From: JAJDAH01 sp964487605
GTDB taxonomy: Bacteria; Myxococcota_A; Polyangia; Polyangiales; Polyangiaceae
Direction of reading: 5' to 3'
Assembly (NCBI GenBank): GCA_964487605.1
Contig: CAZARU010000025.1
Span: 1 to 64,000, forward strand
Length of the DNA stretch: 64,000 nucleotides
How positions within the stretch are numbered: the stretch's first letter is position 1; every line of letters starts with the position of its first letter. Below, piece after piece: positions 50,264-58,589 of the stretch. A program made the position numbers and the translations under genes. The notes under the pieces were generated by a model that saw only the letters and a list, made by a program, of their open reading frames with translations, was not told the DNA's origin and ran no database searches.

Positions 50264-51351
50264 GGCCTCTCCGAACCGAGTGAGGAGCCCTCGTGCGCCG
50301 CCAGGACGCGTGCCGCGTCGACTCCACGACGACCGGTCGAGAGCCAGCGCTCGAGGGATGCGTCACGCTCGAGGGCCCGCTCGACCCGCAAGAGCGCTGG
50401 AAGGTAGACGATCTCGCGCGCGAGTCCCCCGCCCCTGTGCACCCGAAAGGCTTCGCGCACTGCCTCCTCACGGCTCGCGCCGAGCGCCATCGCCTCGGAC
50501 ACCGAATCGACCAGCGTGGCACCACGCCGCACGCTCACGGCGAGCAAGTGACGGCGACCGAGCTCGGCGCACCTGGCGTCGTCGAGTCGGCCCGCCCGTC
50601 GTTCGAGCAGCAGCGCACGCCCCTCCTCGTCGTCCGTGGCGCCGTGACTGCCGCAGCCGGCGAGCGCGAGCCCCGAGCGGGATCCCTCGACGCGCGGCAC
50701 GAGGTGTCCCTGGACCTCGTGGAGCGCGATGCGCTCCGCCGTTCGTCGGGTCAGCGAGCACCCCGAACGGACGAACACGACGCCATCGCCCACCGCGGCA
50801 ACGGACGCGAGATCCGACCGAGGCACGACGCGAGCCGGCAGCCTCCAGCGGCCGATCTCGCGCCGGACGATGCTCACGAGGCTGTGCGGCGTCGAGGTGT
50901 CGTCCGCGAAGAACCGCGGCTCCGGCGAGTCGCTCGGCTGCAGGCGCGCCCACTCGGTCGCGACGGTGATCGCTCGGCGCCCGACGGCTCGCGTTCCAGG
51001 CAGAAAGCGGAGCCCGGCGAGGCGACGGAAGCCTGGTGCGCCGACGTGCTCGGCGAGCTCGGCCTCGAGCGCCAGCTCGTGGGCACGGGCCGCGTAGAGC
51101 GCGGCCAGCGCACCGCGCCCCGCCAGCCCGTCCGCGATCGACTCGAGAGCACCCCGCAGGTCGCCGAGATTCGGGGGTGGACCGTAGTCGAGCGTCGGGG
51201 CGCGAGCGCAGCCGCGCCGATGCGCCTGCAGGAACTCGGCAAACGCCGCGGCCCAGCCGAACGGGCGGCAGCGATCGAGGAGCCCGATGCTGCGCTCGGC
51301 GATGCACAGGAACGCGTCGATGCGGCCCGCCCGCGCCGCGACGGGCGTCAT
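50245..51351 (-). CDS. DUF1704 family metalloprotease (MATCAP/KIAA0895-like)
   Basis: A 368-residue cytoplasmic protein. The central motif is HEVQGH, the HExxGH zinc site typical of DUF1704. It is followed by the acidic helix TDDEEGRALLLERRAGRL, a variant of the QEGLA motif that names many bacterial members (here EEGRA). An N-terminal helical domain (HELALEAELAEHVGAP) precedes it. DUF1704 proteins in bacteria are sometimes annotated as expression modulators, and relatives are tubulin carboxypeptidases in animals. It overlaps the PhoH-like gene stop by 4 nt (ATGA), so the two are co-translated. Confidence 0.82.
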   Translation of the reverse strand: MTPVAARAGRIDAFLCIAERSIGLLDRCRPFGWAAAFAEFLQAHRRGCARAPTLDYGPPPNLGDLRGALESIADGLAGRGALAALYAARAHELALEAELAEHVGAPGFRRLAGLRFLPGTRAVGRRAITVATEWARLQPSDSPEPRFFADDTSTPHSLVSIVRREIGRWRLPARVVPRSDLASVAAVGDGVVFVRSGCSLTRRTAERIALHEVQGHLVPRVEGSRSGLALAGCGSHGATDDEEGRALLLERRAGRLDDARCAELGRRHLLAVSVRRGATLVDSVSEAMALGASREEAVREAFRVHRGGGLAREIVYLPALLRVERALERDASLERWLSTGRRGVDAARVLAAHEGSSLGSERPQTSAS

Positions 51352-52667
51352 AGCTTGTTCGCAGCCACGTTGGCGAGCTCGCTGCGCTCACCCTTGTGCA
51401 GGAGCACGTGGCCGGTCAGTCGTTCGTCGCGCAACCGATCCGCAGCAACGGTCAGGCCGTTGGTGGCGCTGTCCACGTACGGGTTGTCGATCTGGAACGG
51501 GTCGCCCGTGAGCACGATCTTCGTGCCCTCTCCGCAGCGCGTGATCACCGTCTTCACCTCGTGCGGCGTGAGGTTCTGCGCCTCGTCGACGATGACGTAC
51601 TGGTGAGGCAGGCTTCGCCCCCGGATGTACGTGAGGGGCTCCACCTGGATCTGACCGCTGTTCATCAGGTCCTCGAAGCCCCGTGCACCCTTGCGCTTGC
51701 CCCCGCCCGTGAGGAGCAGGAACTCGAGATTGTCGAAGACGGGCTGCATCCACGGATTGAGCTTCTGATCCACGTCCCCCGGCAGGTAGCCGAGATCCCG
51801 TCCCAGCGGCATCACCGGACGGCTCACCAGCAGCCGCGAGTAGAGGCCCTCTTCGACCGTCTGCTTCAGGCCCGCCGCGAGCGCGAGAAGCGTCTTGCCC
51901 GTCCCCGCCTTGCCCACCAGCGTGATGAGTCGAATCGAATCGTCCAGCAACAGGTCGAGCGCGAAGCTCTGCTCCTTGTTCCGAGGTCGCACGCCCAGGA
52001 TGCCGTTCTTCTCGCCGATGAGCTGCCTCACTTCGCCCTTGTCCGCGTGAAAACGACCGAGAGCGGTCCTGGACTTGGGGCGGTCGTCCCTGAGGAGCAC
52101 GCACACGTTCGGGTACAGGCTGGACTGCGGCGGAGGGGGGAACGACCCCCGCTCGAAGAACGCGTCGAGATCGTCCGCGGTGACGGGAAGCTCCACGATG
52201 CCGGCGTCGAGGTGGTCGAGATCCACCGCCTGGTTCTCGTAGACCTGGGTCGCGAGTCCCATCGCGTCGGCGCGGATGCGGAGGTTCACGTCCATGGTCA
52301 CGAACACGGTGGGACGGTCGGGTGATTGCTCGGCGATGTCGATCGCCGTCTGCAGGATTGCGTGATCGGCGGAGGCCGGCCGCAGCGCCACCGACAGCTC
52401 GGGCCGCTTGGGGGGAACGTAGACGCAGAGCGTTCCGCCGTCGCCGATGGATACGCCACGCGAGAGTGAGCCACCTCGCTCCCGCGCGGCGTCGAGCAGC
52501 CGCGCCACCTCACGGGCGTTGCGACCGCGCTCGGTGCCGTCACGCTTGAACTGATCCACCTCCTCGATCACGTAGATGGGGATGAGGACGTCGTTGTCCT
52601 CGAACTTGAAGATCGCCTGCGGATCGTGGAGCAGGACGTTCGTATCGAGGACGTAGTTCTTCTTCAT
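51348..52667 (-). CDS. PIN-PhoH family ATPase (YlaK/PhoH2-like)
   Basis: A 439-residue protein. The N-terminal PIN-type RNase domain starts MKKNYVLDTNVLLHDP, with Asp and later acidic residues (FVTMDVNLRIRAD), so it is probably active. The C-terminal PhoH ATPase domain (about 215-439) has Walker A GKAGTGKT, the SRPVMPLG region, Walker B YVIVDEAQNL and LTGDPFQID. PhoH2/YlaK proteins act in RNA processing, pairing helicase-like and RNase activities. ATG 52667 matches the family N-terminus. It is followed by the coupled DUF1704 gene. Confidence 0.93.
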   Translation of the reverse strand: MKKNYVLDTNVLLHDPQAIFKFEDNDVLIPIYVIEEVDQFKRDGTERGRNAREVARLLDAARERGGSLSRGVSIGDGGTLCVYVPPKRPELSVALRPASADHAILQTAIDIAEQSPDRPTVFVTMDVNLRIRADAMGLATQVYENQAVDLDHLDAGIVELPVTADDLDAFFERGSFPPPPQSSLYPNVCVLLRDDRPKSRTALGRFHADKGEVRQLIGEKNGILGVRPRNKEQSFALDLLLDDSIRLITLVGKAGTGKTLLALAAGLKQTVEEGLYSRLLVSRPVMPLGRDLGYLPGDVDQKLNPWMQPVFDNLEFLLLTGGGKRKGARGFEDLMNSGQIQVEPLTYIRGRSLPHQYVIVDEAQNLTPHEVKTVITRCGEGTKIVLTGDPFQIDNPYVDSATNGLTVAADRLRDERLTGHVLLHKGERSELANVAANKL

Positions 52668-52847
52668 GGTGTCCGGAGGGCGGGCTCGCCTCGCCGGATA
52701 CCCGGGGGAGCACGGTCGTGCAACGGGCATGCGGTCGTTGCCCCGGGACCAACTGCGTCCATCGGGAAATTCGCTTTTCCAGCACAACTTCGGACCGGCG
52801 CGACGTGGGGCTTGACCCACCCGCGCGTCAGTGGCTTCCCTCACCCC

Positions 52848-53885
52848 ATGCGCGCTCTGTCCCTCGCGATCGCCGTCGTCACCCTGGGCTGCTCGGCGAC
52901 GAAACCGGAATCGATCTATCCGCCCAACGTCGGCCCCCTGCCCGTTCGTCCGCTCCCGTCCGGCGACGACTTCGCGACCGACGTGGAGCCGACTTCCGTC
53001 GCCGAGCCGTCGCCGAAGGGTCCGAGCCCCGTCGACGCTGCCCTGCCGTCGTCCGGCATCGAAGCGCTCACCGCGAAAGCGGCGTGCACCGAGAAGGTGT
53101 GCGCGCTCGCGGCGTGGATCCCCGATCCCGCATGGGGCACGCCGGCACCCACCGGGAAGGCGGCTCCAGCCGCGCTCTGGCAGCACGACGTCAAGGACGG
53201 CAGCACGGTCGTGTTTCCGCGTCACAGCCAGCTCACGGTGCAGGGCGTCGTCGTCGCGGGCGGCGTGCTCGCTTCGGCGGACGAGGGCGGCCCCGCACAG
53301 AAGCTCGACGCCTGGGGGGCGTTTCGCGCGGAGGGCGCAGGGGTGAAGCTCAAGGCCGAAGGCGGCGACGCGAAGATCGTCGTGGTGGTGAGCACGACCG
53401 CCGCCAGCCTCGGGGAGTCCCTGGAGCTGGGAAAGAAGCAAGGCTTCAAGGTTCGGTGGCTCAAGCGCCCGGGCGGCTCGGCGCTGCAGACCAAGAAGCT
53501 CGGAGACGTCGAACCCTGGAGCTGGATGGGCGGCGCCGCGCGGGCGCGCGTCGCCTTCGGCGGGGACGCGGCCAAATCGGCGAGCCTCTCGGTCCTCATG
53601 ATGTCGGGCGACTCGAAGGTTCCCGAGCACGATCACCCGGAGTCCTGGGAGCACATCGGCAACCTCGGCGGAAGTGGCAACCTCGTCGTCGCGGGCACTC
53701 CCCACGCCGTCGGTCCGGGCGCGGTGATCGGCATCCCCAAGGCCGACAAGCACTCGTTCACGCCGAGCGGCAAGACCGTGGTGGCCGTGCAGGTGTACGT
53801 CCCCTCTGGCCCCGAGCAGCGCTACGAGAAGCTGGCGCACGACGCCGAAGCAGGCGGCTCCAAGGCGAAGACGGCGACGCCCTGA
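52848..53885 (+). CDS. Lipoprotein with cupin domain
   Basis: A 345-residue lipoprotein. The signal peptide MRALSLAIAVVTLGCS ends at the lipobox TLGC. A Pro-rich linker is followed by two beta-rich domains: a first around VFPRHSQLTVQGVVVAGGVL and a C-terminal cupin with HDHPESWEHIGNLGG and the second motif PHAVGPGAVIGIPKADKHSF. The HDHP...E...H pattern could bind a metal, so a small-molecule-binding role is plausible. It is alone on its strand here. The next gene (53957) begins 71 nt later with its own element. Confidence 0.8.
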   Translation: MRALSLAIAVVTLGCSATKPESIYPPNVGPLPVRPLPSGDDFATDVEPTSVAEPSPKGPSPVDAALPSSGIEALTAKAACTEKVCALAAWIPDPAWGTPAPTGKAAPAALWQHDVKDGSTVVFPRHSQLTVQGVVVAGGVLASADEGGPAQKLDAWGAFRAEGAGVKLKAEGGDAKIVVVVSTTAASLGESLELGKKQGFKVRWLKRPGGSALQTKKLGDVEPWSWMGGAARARVAFGGDAAKSASLSVLMMSGDSKVPEHDHPESWEHIGNLGGSGNLVVAGTPHAVGPGAVIGIPKADKHSFTPSGKTVVAVQVYVPSGPEQRYEKLAHDAEAGGSKAKTATP

Positions 53886-53940
53886 ACGAACTTCATTAAC
53901 CGCCGCGCCACCGAAGGCAGCCGGCCGTCGCTCGTTCGGC

Positions 53941-53946
53941 TACGCT
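53941..53946 (+). promoter_or_regulatory. -10-like TACGCT, probable leaderless promoter
   Basis: TACGCT ends 10 nt before GTG 53957. Confidence 0.5.
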
Positions 53947-53956
53947 TCGCGACCGA

Positions 53957-56299
53957 GTGAGCGCCCCGACACGAGGCCTCTGGCTGCCCAGTGCCGCCGT
54001 CGCGTACGTCTGCTTCGCTTCGATGCAGGCGGCTGGCCCGTCCGCGCTCACGTGGGCGGCGCTCGTGGGGCTCCCTGCGGCACTCGCCTTCTTCTGGCGC
54101 CGCACCGAGGCCCCACAGCGCGGCGAGGATCGGGTCGATCCGGAAGCCCGCGCCGCGATGCGCGCCTGCCTGTGGGGCGCGGCGATCTTCCTGGCCGCTC
54201 GCACGGGACCGGCGGGGCGTCCGGCCTTCGACGCTGCCGCGAACGTCGGTACGGGAACGGCAGCCGTCGCCGGTCTGATCGCGCTGGCACGGATCACGCC
54301 GCTCGGCGGTTTGCTGCAGGCGCACCCCACCACTCGGTCGCTGGATGCGGCGGTGTTCACGGGCGTGCTCTGGGGCATCGCCGTAGCGCTCCCCGCCTTC
54401 CGCGCGCTCTGGCCCGAGCGGTCGATTCTGCTCGATCCCCTCGCCATCGACTACGCGACGACGACGGCCGGAATCGGATCGCTGCTGGTGCTCGTGGCGA
54501 CCGCCTGGCGGCTGCGAGCGCTGCGGCGGTTCGAGCTGGGCACCGGAGACCGCGCGGCGGGTGCCCTCGCGCTGGCGCTCACCGCGTTCCTCGTGGCGGT
54601 GCCCGCGTCCGCGGCGGACCTCGCGGCCCCGGATCGCGTCCTGCCCCTCGGCGTCGTCGTGGGCGCGTCGGCGTGCGCGTGGACGGCCACGACGCGCGAG
54701 CCGACGACCGTATCGTCGGCGCTGCGCGGCATCCTCGCGGTGATGATCCTCGGAGCCCCGACGATCCTCGTCGGAGGCGTGCTCGCACGGCAGATGCCCG
54801 AGCGCGCCGGCGCCATCGCGCTGGTCGCGTGCAGCCTCTCGATCGTCGTCGGGCTCGTGGCACGAGCCGTGGCACGCCCCCTCGGTCCGGAGCAGTCGCG
54901 CTGGCTCGACGCCATCGAGGGCGCGAGCAGGGGAGCGCTGCAGCCGGAGCCGGAGGCAGCGCTGCGCTCGGCGCTGATGGCCCTGGGCCAGGCGAGCGCG
55001 CTCCCGGGCGTGCGACCCGAACTCTGGCGCAACGACCCCGAAGAGGTCCTGAGCATCGATCTCGCGGGCTACCTCCACGTCGCGAAGGGGGAAGCGCCGC
55101 AGCGCCTCTACGAGCTGGCGCTCGCCGAACCGGAGCGGACGCTCCGCGACGAGGCGCTCCGTGCCGTGGTGGTTCGTCGCGCGGAGGTGCGGCCGCTGCT
55201 CGCGTGGTTCGAGACACGGCGGGCCTTCAGCGCCACCGTCATCGTGGACGAGGACGGCCCCCTGGGCTTCATTCTGCTCCCGCGCGGCGCGCGCACGACG
55301 CCCATGACGCTGGAAGAAGCCCGCGCCGTGCGGTTGCTCGCGGATCGGATCAGCGCGCTGCTCTCCGTCTCCTCCGCGCTGGCGCGGTCACGGGAGCGAG
55401 AGCTCGCCGCCATCGCGCGGGCGGATTCCCTCGACGCGGAGCGCCGTCGCCTGGAGGTGATCATAGACGGAGCGGGTGAACGCCACGTGTCGTTCGCCGA
55501 GAGCCTCGCCCGGTCGGTCCGCGTGGCGCAGTACAGCCCGGCGGCTCGCCAGACCGCCGAGGCGATAGAGCGCTTCGGCCGGATGGGATCGCCCATCACG
55601 CTGATCGCTCCCCACGGCGCCGATGCGCGTGGTTGGGCCGCGCTGGCGCATCTGGCCAGCGCCCGACGCACCGGACCGATCGTCGTCGTGGACGGTGCGT
55701 CGAGCGTGGAGCACGATCCCAGACGGTGGGAATCCGACCGGTCCGCGCTCCGCCTCGCCGACGGCGGCACCCTGGCCCTGCTCGACGCGAGCGCCCTGCC
55801 CATCGAGGTCCAGGAGATCGTCGGCCGAACGCTCGCGCGGCACGCGCAGGCCGCTCACCCGTCGCGAGTCGCGCCGCCGGCCATCGTCGCGTCGGTTCGC
55901 GAGCCCCCGGAGGCGCTGCTGGCCGCCGGGACGCTGTCGCCCGCCCTCGGCGCGTGGTTGAGCGCCGAGCCGGTCTCCATTCCGCCCCTGGCCGATAGAG
56001 CAGAAGATCTCCGCTCGCTGATCCTCGACGAGCTGGCGCGAACGGGCGTGCGCATTCGGCGGGGAGAGCCCCTGGGAATCGACGCGAGCGCCCTGCACCT
56101 GCTGACCGAGCACACCTGGCCCGGCAACGAGGCGGAGCTCGCCGGCGTGATCGCGCGCGCCGCCGGCGCCGCGGCGGGCAGAGTCGTGACGGCGGCCGAC
56201 CTGGCGTCCATCGGGTTTCGGCCCACGCCGTCGTCGGGTACGCCGGTGCCGCCGTCGCTGCGTCGCCGTCCGTCTTCCCGGGCGCCGCGACGCCGCTGA
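53957..56299 (+). CDS. Polytopic membrane protein with GAF-like and degenerate sigma-54 activator domains
   Basis: A 780-residue protein. About 320 N-terminal residues hold roughly eight hydrophobic segments (LWLPSAAVAYVCFASMQA, GTAAVAGLIALARI, VFTGVLWGIAVALPAFRA, IGSLLVLVATAW). A GAF-like domain (about 325-480) follows. The C-terminal ~260 residues resemble a sigma-54-interacting AAA domain. They keep a Walker B-like ADGGTLALLDASALPIEVQE, the sensor region IPPLADRAEDLRSL and the typical TWPGNEAELAGVI. There is no Walker A (GETGTGKE) and no GAFTGA loop, and no helix-turn-helix. It cannot hydrolyse ATP in the usual way. It is probably a signalling or anti-activator protein; speculative. Confidence 0.78.
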   Translation: MSAPTRGLWLPSAAVAYVCFASMQAAGPSALTWAALVGLPAALAFFWRRTEAPQRGEDRVDPEARAAMRACLWGAAIFLAARTGPAGRPAFDAAANVGTGTAAVAGLIALARITPLGGLLQAHPTTRSLDAAVFTGVLWGIAVALPAFRALWPERSILLDPLAIDYATTTAGIGSLLVLVATAWRLRALRRFELGTGDRAAGALALALTAFLVAVPASAADLAAPDRVLPLGVVVGASACAWTATTREPTTVSSALRGILAVMILGAPTILVGGVLARQMPERAGAIALVACSLSIVVGLVARAVARPLGPEQSRWLDAIEGASRGALQPEPEAALRSALMALGQASALPGVRPELWRNDPEEVLSIDLAGYLHVAKGEAPQRLYELALAEPERTLRDEALRAVVVRRAEVRPLLAWFETRRAFSATVIVDEDGPLGFILLPRGARTTPMTLEEARAVRLLADRISALLSVSSALARSRERELAAIARADSLDAERRRLEVIIDGAGERHVSFAESLARSVRVAQYSPAARQTAEAIERFGRMGSPITLIAPHGADARGWAALAHLASARRTGPIVVVDGASSVEHDPRRWESDRSALRLADGGTLALLDASALPIEVQEIVGRTLARHAQAAHPSRVAPPAIVASVREPPEALLAAGTLSPALGAWLSAEPVSIPPLADRAEDLRSLILDELARTGVRIRRGEPLGIDASALHLLTEHTWPGNEAELAGVIARAAGAAAGRVVTAADLASIGFRPTPSSGTPVPPSLRRRPSSRAPRRR

Positions 56300-56388
56300 C
56301 GCGCCGCGCGGCTGCGCAATTTTGGCCCCGCTCGTGGCGAACGGCGAAGATCGCCTTTCGACGCACGGTGGTGTCCACGCGCCGTGGC

Positions 56389-56394
56389 GGGAGG
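56389..56394 (+). promoter_or_regulatory. Ribosome-binding site of the 56403 gene
   Basis: GGGAGG with an 8-nt spacer to TTG 56403. It decides this start, since the upstream in-frame ATG has none. Confidence 0.6.
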
Positions 56395-56402
56395 TTCTTC
56401 CC

Positions 56403-56837
56403 TTGAAGTACGCCTTGGTCATCCTCGAGAGCGAAGCCGCGTTTCCTGGCTGGATAGACGACGAGCTGGGCCCCAGCAGCGACGTGGTCGTGCTGGCGCG
56501 CAGGCGGCTGGAGACGCTCCGTGAGTTCGAGGCGCGGATGGCGAGTCGGCTCGCCGCAGTACCGGACGGCGCCGAACCCTGCGTGAGCGTCCTCGCGTGC
56601 GGCACCGCCGAGGGGCCCGAGCAGGAGGCGCTCTGCCGCACGCTCCTGTACGCGCTGGCCCGACTGGCGGACCGCCGCGACGGCGCTCGCGTGTTCGTGA
56701 CGACGTCCCGCATGAACCCCGGGATGGAGCGTGTCGTCGACGAGGCAAGGCGAACCGGACGCCGGACGCCGGTCGTTCGCGTCGAAAGCTGCCACCTCGA
56801 TGCCGCCTCCGCACCCGAAGTGCGGCTCGTCGCGTAG
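56403..56837 (+). CDS. Small cytoplasmic protein of unknown function
   Basis: A 144-residue soluble protein with no signal peptide. It starts LKYALVILESEAAFPGWIDD, and its alternating beta strands and helices (VVVLARRRLETLREFEARMA, then ARVFVTTSRMNP, TPVVRVESCHLD) suggest a Rossmann-like or Usp-like fold, but no family motif is clear. The TTG start is supported by a GGGAGG site 8 nt upstream. It follows the pseudo-activator gene by 103 bp and is convergent with 56846. Possibly a partner of the pseudo-activator, unproven. Confidence 0.65.
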   Translation: MKYALVILESEAAFPGWIDDELGPSSDVVVLARRRLETLREFEARMASRLAAVPDGAEPCVSVLACGTAEGPEQEALCRTLLYALARLADRRDGARVFVTTSRMNPGMERVVDEARRTGRRTPVVRVESCHLDAASAPEVRLVA

Positions 56838-56845
56838 GGACGGGC

Positions 56846-57751
56846 TCAGGGACTGCCGAACGTGAAGGTCCCCACGGCCGCGAGGCGCCAGGGCAAAGCC
56901 AAGCCCTCGCGATCACCCCGCTCGTCCTTCGCCGGCTCGCGGCATCGCTCCTTCGCGCCGCTCTCCTTCTCGCAGATCTCGCCGCCGACGTGCAGGTACG
57001 CGAGGGCCTGGGGTCCGAGGCGGAACACCTCCGCGAGCTGCCACTCGACGCCGATCCCCAGCTGGTAGGCGACACCGGGCGCGCGGTACTCGTACTTGCC
57101 GCCGTCGTTCTCCGCGACGGCCTCCACCGTGCTCAGGGCGAGGCCCGCGTGCAGGTACGGCTCGGCGACCGAATCGTCCCACCAGTACCAGCGCACGTAA
57201 GGTCCGAAGGTGCTGGCGGAGAAGCTGACGTCCGTAGCGTCGTCTTCGAGCTGACCGCGCCACTCGTCTCGGACGGAGAATGCCCAGGTCGCCAGCTCGA
57301 GGCCGACGGACCAGTGGGGTGCGAAGCGCCATCCACCGCCCAGCGCGGTGGCGAACGCGCCGTCCACGGCGCAGTCCGAATCCGGACGATCGTCGCCACA
57401 GACGGCGTTGCCGAAGCCGAGCACCAGGAACAGCTCGACGGGGCGCTTGGGATCGGCAGGCGCCTTGGGCGCGACCGCGGGCTGGCCGTAGCCCGGCTGG
57501 CCGTAGCCCGGCTGACCGTAGCCCTGGTGACCGTAGCCGGGCTGTCCGTAGCCGGGCTGGCCGTAGCCGGGCTGGCCGTAGCCGGGCTGACCGTAGCCGG
57601 GCTGGCCGTAGCCCGGCTGGCCGTGGGCAGGGGCGGCGGGGGGCGGGGTCGACTGCACGGGAGGTGGCGGCGGCGGAACGTCGCTCGTCCCCTGCGCAAC
57701 GGCGCCCGGCGCGAAGAGGAGGAGCGTGGTGGACGAGAGTAGGGCGCGCAC
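56846..57751 (-). CDS. Outer-membrane beta-barrel protein with PGYGQ repeats
   Basis: A 301-residue protein. The signal peptide (LLSSTTLLLFAPGAVAQ) is followed by a Pro-rich stretch and about nine tandem PGYGQ units (residues ~44-90), one variant with HQ. The rest (about 100-301) is a small beta-barrel: FLVLGFGNAVCGD, ALGGGWRFAPHWSVGLELA, TFGPYVRWYWWDDS, VAYQLGIGVEWQLAEVFRLGP. Cys pairs in the loops (DSDCAVDG, EICEKES) are present. GTG 57751 is preferred to ATG 57775 because it lies 10 nt after TAGCAT and begins at the signal peptide. The repeats may form a flexible periplasmic arm. Confidence 0.78.
   Translation of the reverse strand: MRALLSSTTLLLFAPGAVAQGTSDVPPPPPPVQSTPPPAAPAHGQPGYGQPGYGQPGYGQPGYGQPGYGQPGYGHQGYGQPGYGQPGYGQPAVAPKAPADPKRPVELFLVLGFGNAVCGDDRPDSDCAVDGAFATALGGGWRFAPHWSVGLELATWAFSVRDEWRGQLEDDATDVSFSASTFGPYVRWYWWDDSVAEPYLHAGLALSTVEAVAENDGGKYEYRAPGVAYQLGIGVEWQLAEVFRLGPQALAYLHVGGEICEKESGAKERCREPAKDERGDREGLALPWRLAAVGTFTFGSP
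57480..57635 (-). repeat. 15-bp tandem repeat encoding PGYGQ
   Basis: Nine or so copies of a 15-base unit, GGCTACGGCCAGCCC or GGCTACGGTCAGCCG on the coding strand with third-position variation, encode PGYGQ in the outer-membrane protein at 56846-57751. Because 15 is a multiple of 3, copy-number change keeps the frame. Confidence 0.85.
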
Positions 57752-57761
57752 GGTGCCCGGG

Positions 57762-57767
57762 ATGCTA
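57762..57767 (-). promoter_or_regulatory. -10-like TAGCAT, probable leaderless promoter
   Basis: On the minus strand TAGCAT ends 10 nt before GTG 57751. It overlaps the 3' end of the preceding gene. Confidence 0.45.
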
Positions 57768-58589
57768 CCCGACACGCTGGCGGCCAGCCATGCCCTCGAG
57801 GGCTCGCTCGACGGCGCTCGTCACGCCGGCGCGATCCGCCGCGCGCAGCGCGAGCCGGCGAGCGCTGGCACCACCGAAGTAGCGCGCCGCCCGAGCGACG
57901 TCGAACTTCGGTCTGGGCCGCTCGCACTCGAGCAGAGCGGTCAGGGGGGAAGCACCGAGCAGCCGTGACAGCGCGGCCTCGCACACGTCGTCGATCTCGG
58001 TCCCACTCCCCAGGTCACCGAGCTGGACGGTTGCGCGCGACGTGCGCACCGACCGGAGTCGCCGGAGCACCAGCAGCCGACCCGGCGGCTCGGCGCCGCG
58101 GAAGGTCCGCTCCCCCACCCACCACGTGACGCGGACGTCCGTGCGCTGGACGGCCATGACTCGACCGAACAGCGTGTGCCTCCGGACGAGGTCGCCGAAG
58201 GTGCGAGGGAGCTTCGCTCGAACGACGCATTGCAGCGCCGAGTTCGCCACCCGTCGTCGTCGTCTCGATTCCCCGAAGCCTTCGAGATCGTGGTGCTCCA
58301 CCTGGAGGAGATCGTTCAAGGCGACGAGCAGGAGCCACTCGTCGGCGAGCAACTCGAGGGGTGCGTCCAGGGGCAGGAGGCGGCGCGCGGCGCGGGCGCG
58401 GGCCTCCGCCAGCCGCTCGAGCGACGCCCCCGCGGACGGCGGCCACTGGGCGGCGACGACCTCCGCGCGGCGAGCGCCGATCGGCCGCGCGGGTCGGACC
58501 TCTCCGCCCGTGATCAGCGGCAGCGCGACGTCGCGCGCGAGCGCGTCGACGGCCAGCGCGTCTCGCTCGGCGAGACCACCGACGGTCAC
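57765..58589 (-). CDS. Unknown protein, third gene of the 60.5-57.8 kb operon
   Basis: A 274-residue soluble protein with no signal peptide. It is rich in Arg, Leu and Ala, with helical stretches (VDALARDVALPLITGG, ERLAEARARAARRLL, DEWLLLVALNDLL) and a middle part with beta character (RRVANSALQCVVRAKLPRTF, then TDVRVTWWVGERTF). GTG 58589 overlaps the upstream stop by 4 nt (GTGA). It is the last of three genes that share no recognisable family, in an operon that starts at 60456 next to the divergent kinase gene. Function unknown. Confidence 0.7.
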   Translation of the reverse strand: MTVGGLAERDALAVDALARDVALPLITGGEVRPARPIGARRAEVVAAQWPPSAGASLERLAEARARAARRLLPLDAPLELLADEWLLLVALNDLLQVEHHDLEGFGESRRRRRVANSALQCVVRAKLPRTFGDLVRRHTLFGRVMAVQRTDVRVTWWVGERTFRGAEPPGRLLVLRRLRSVRTSRATVQLGDLGSGTEIDDVCEAALSRLLGASPLTALLECERPRPKFDVARAARYFGGASARRLALRAADRAGVTSAVERALEGMAGRQRVG

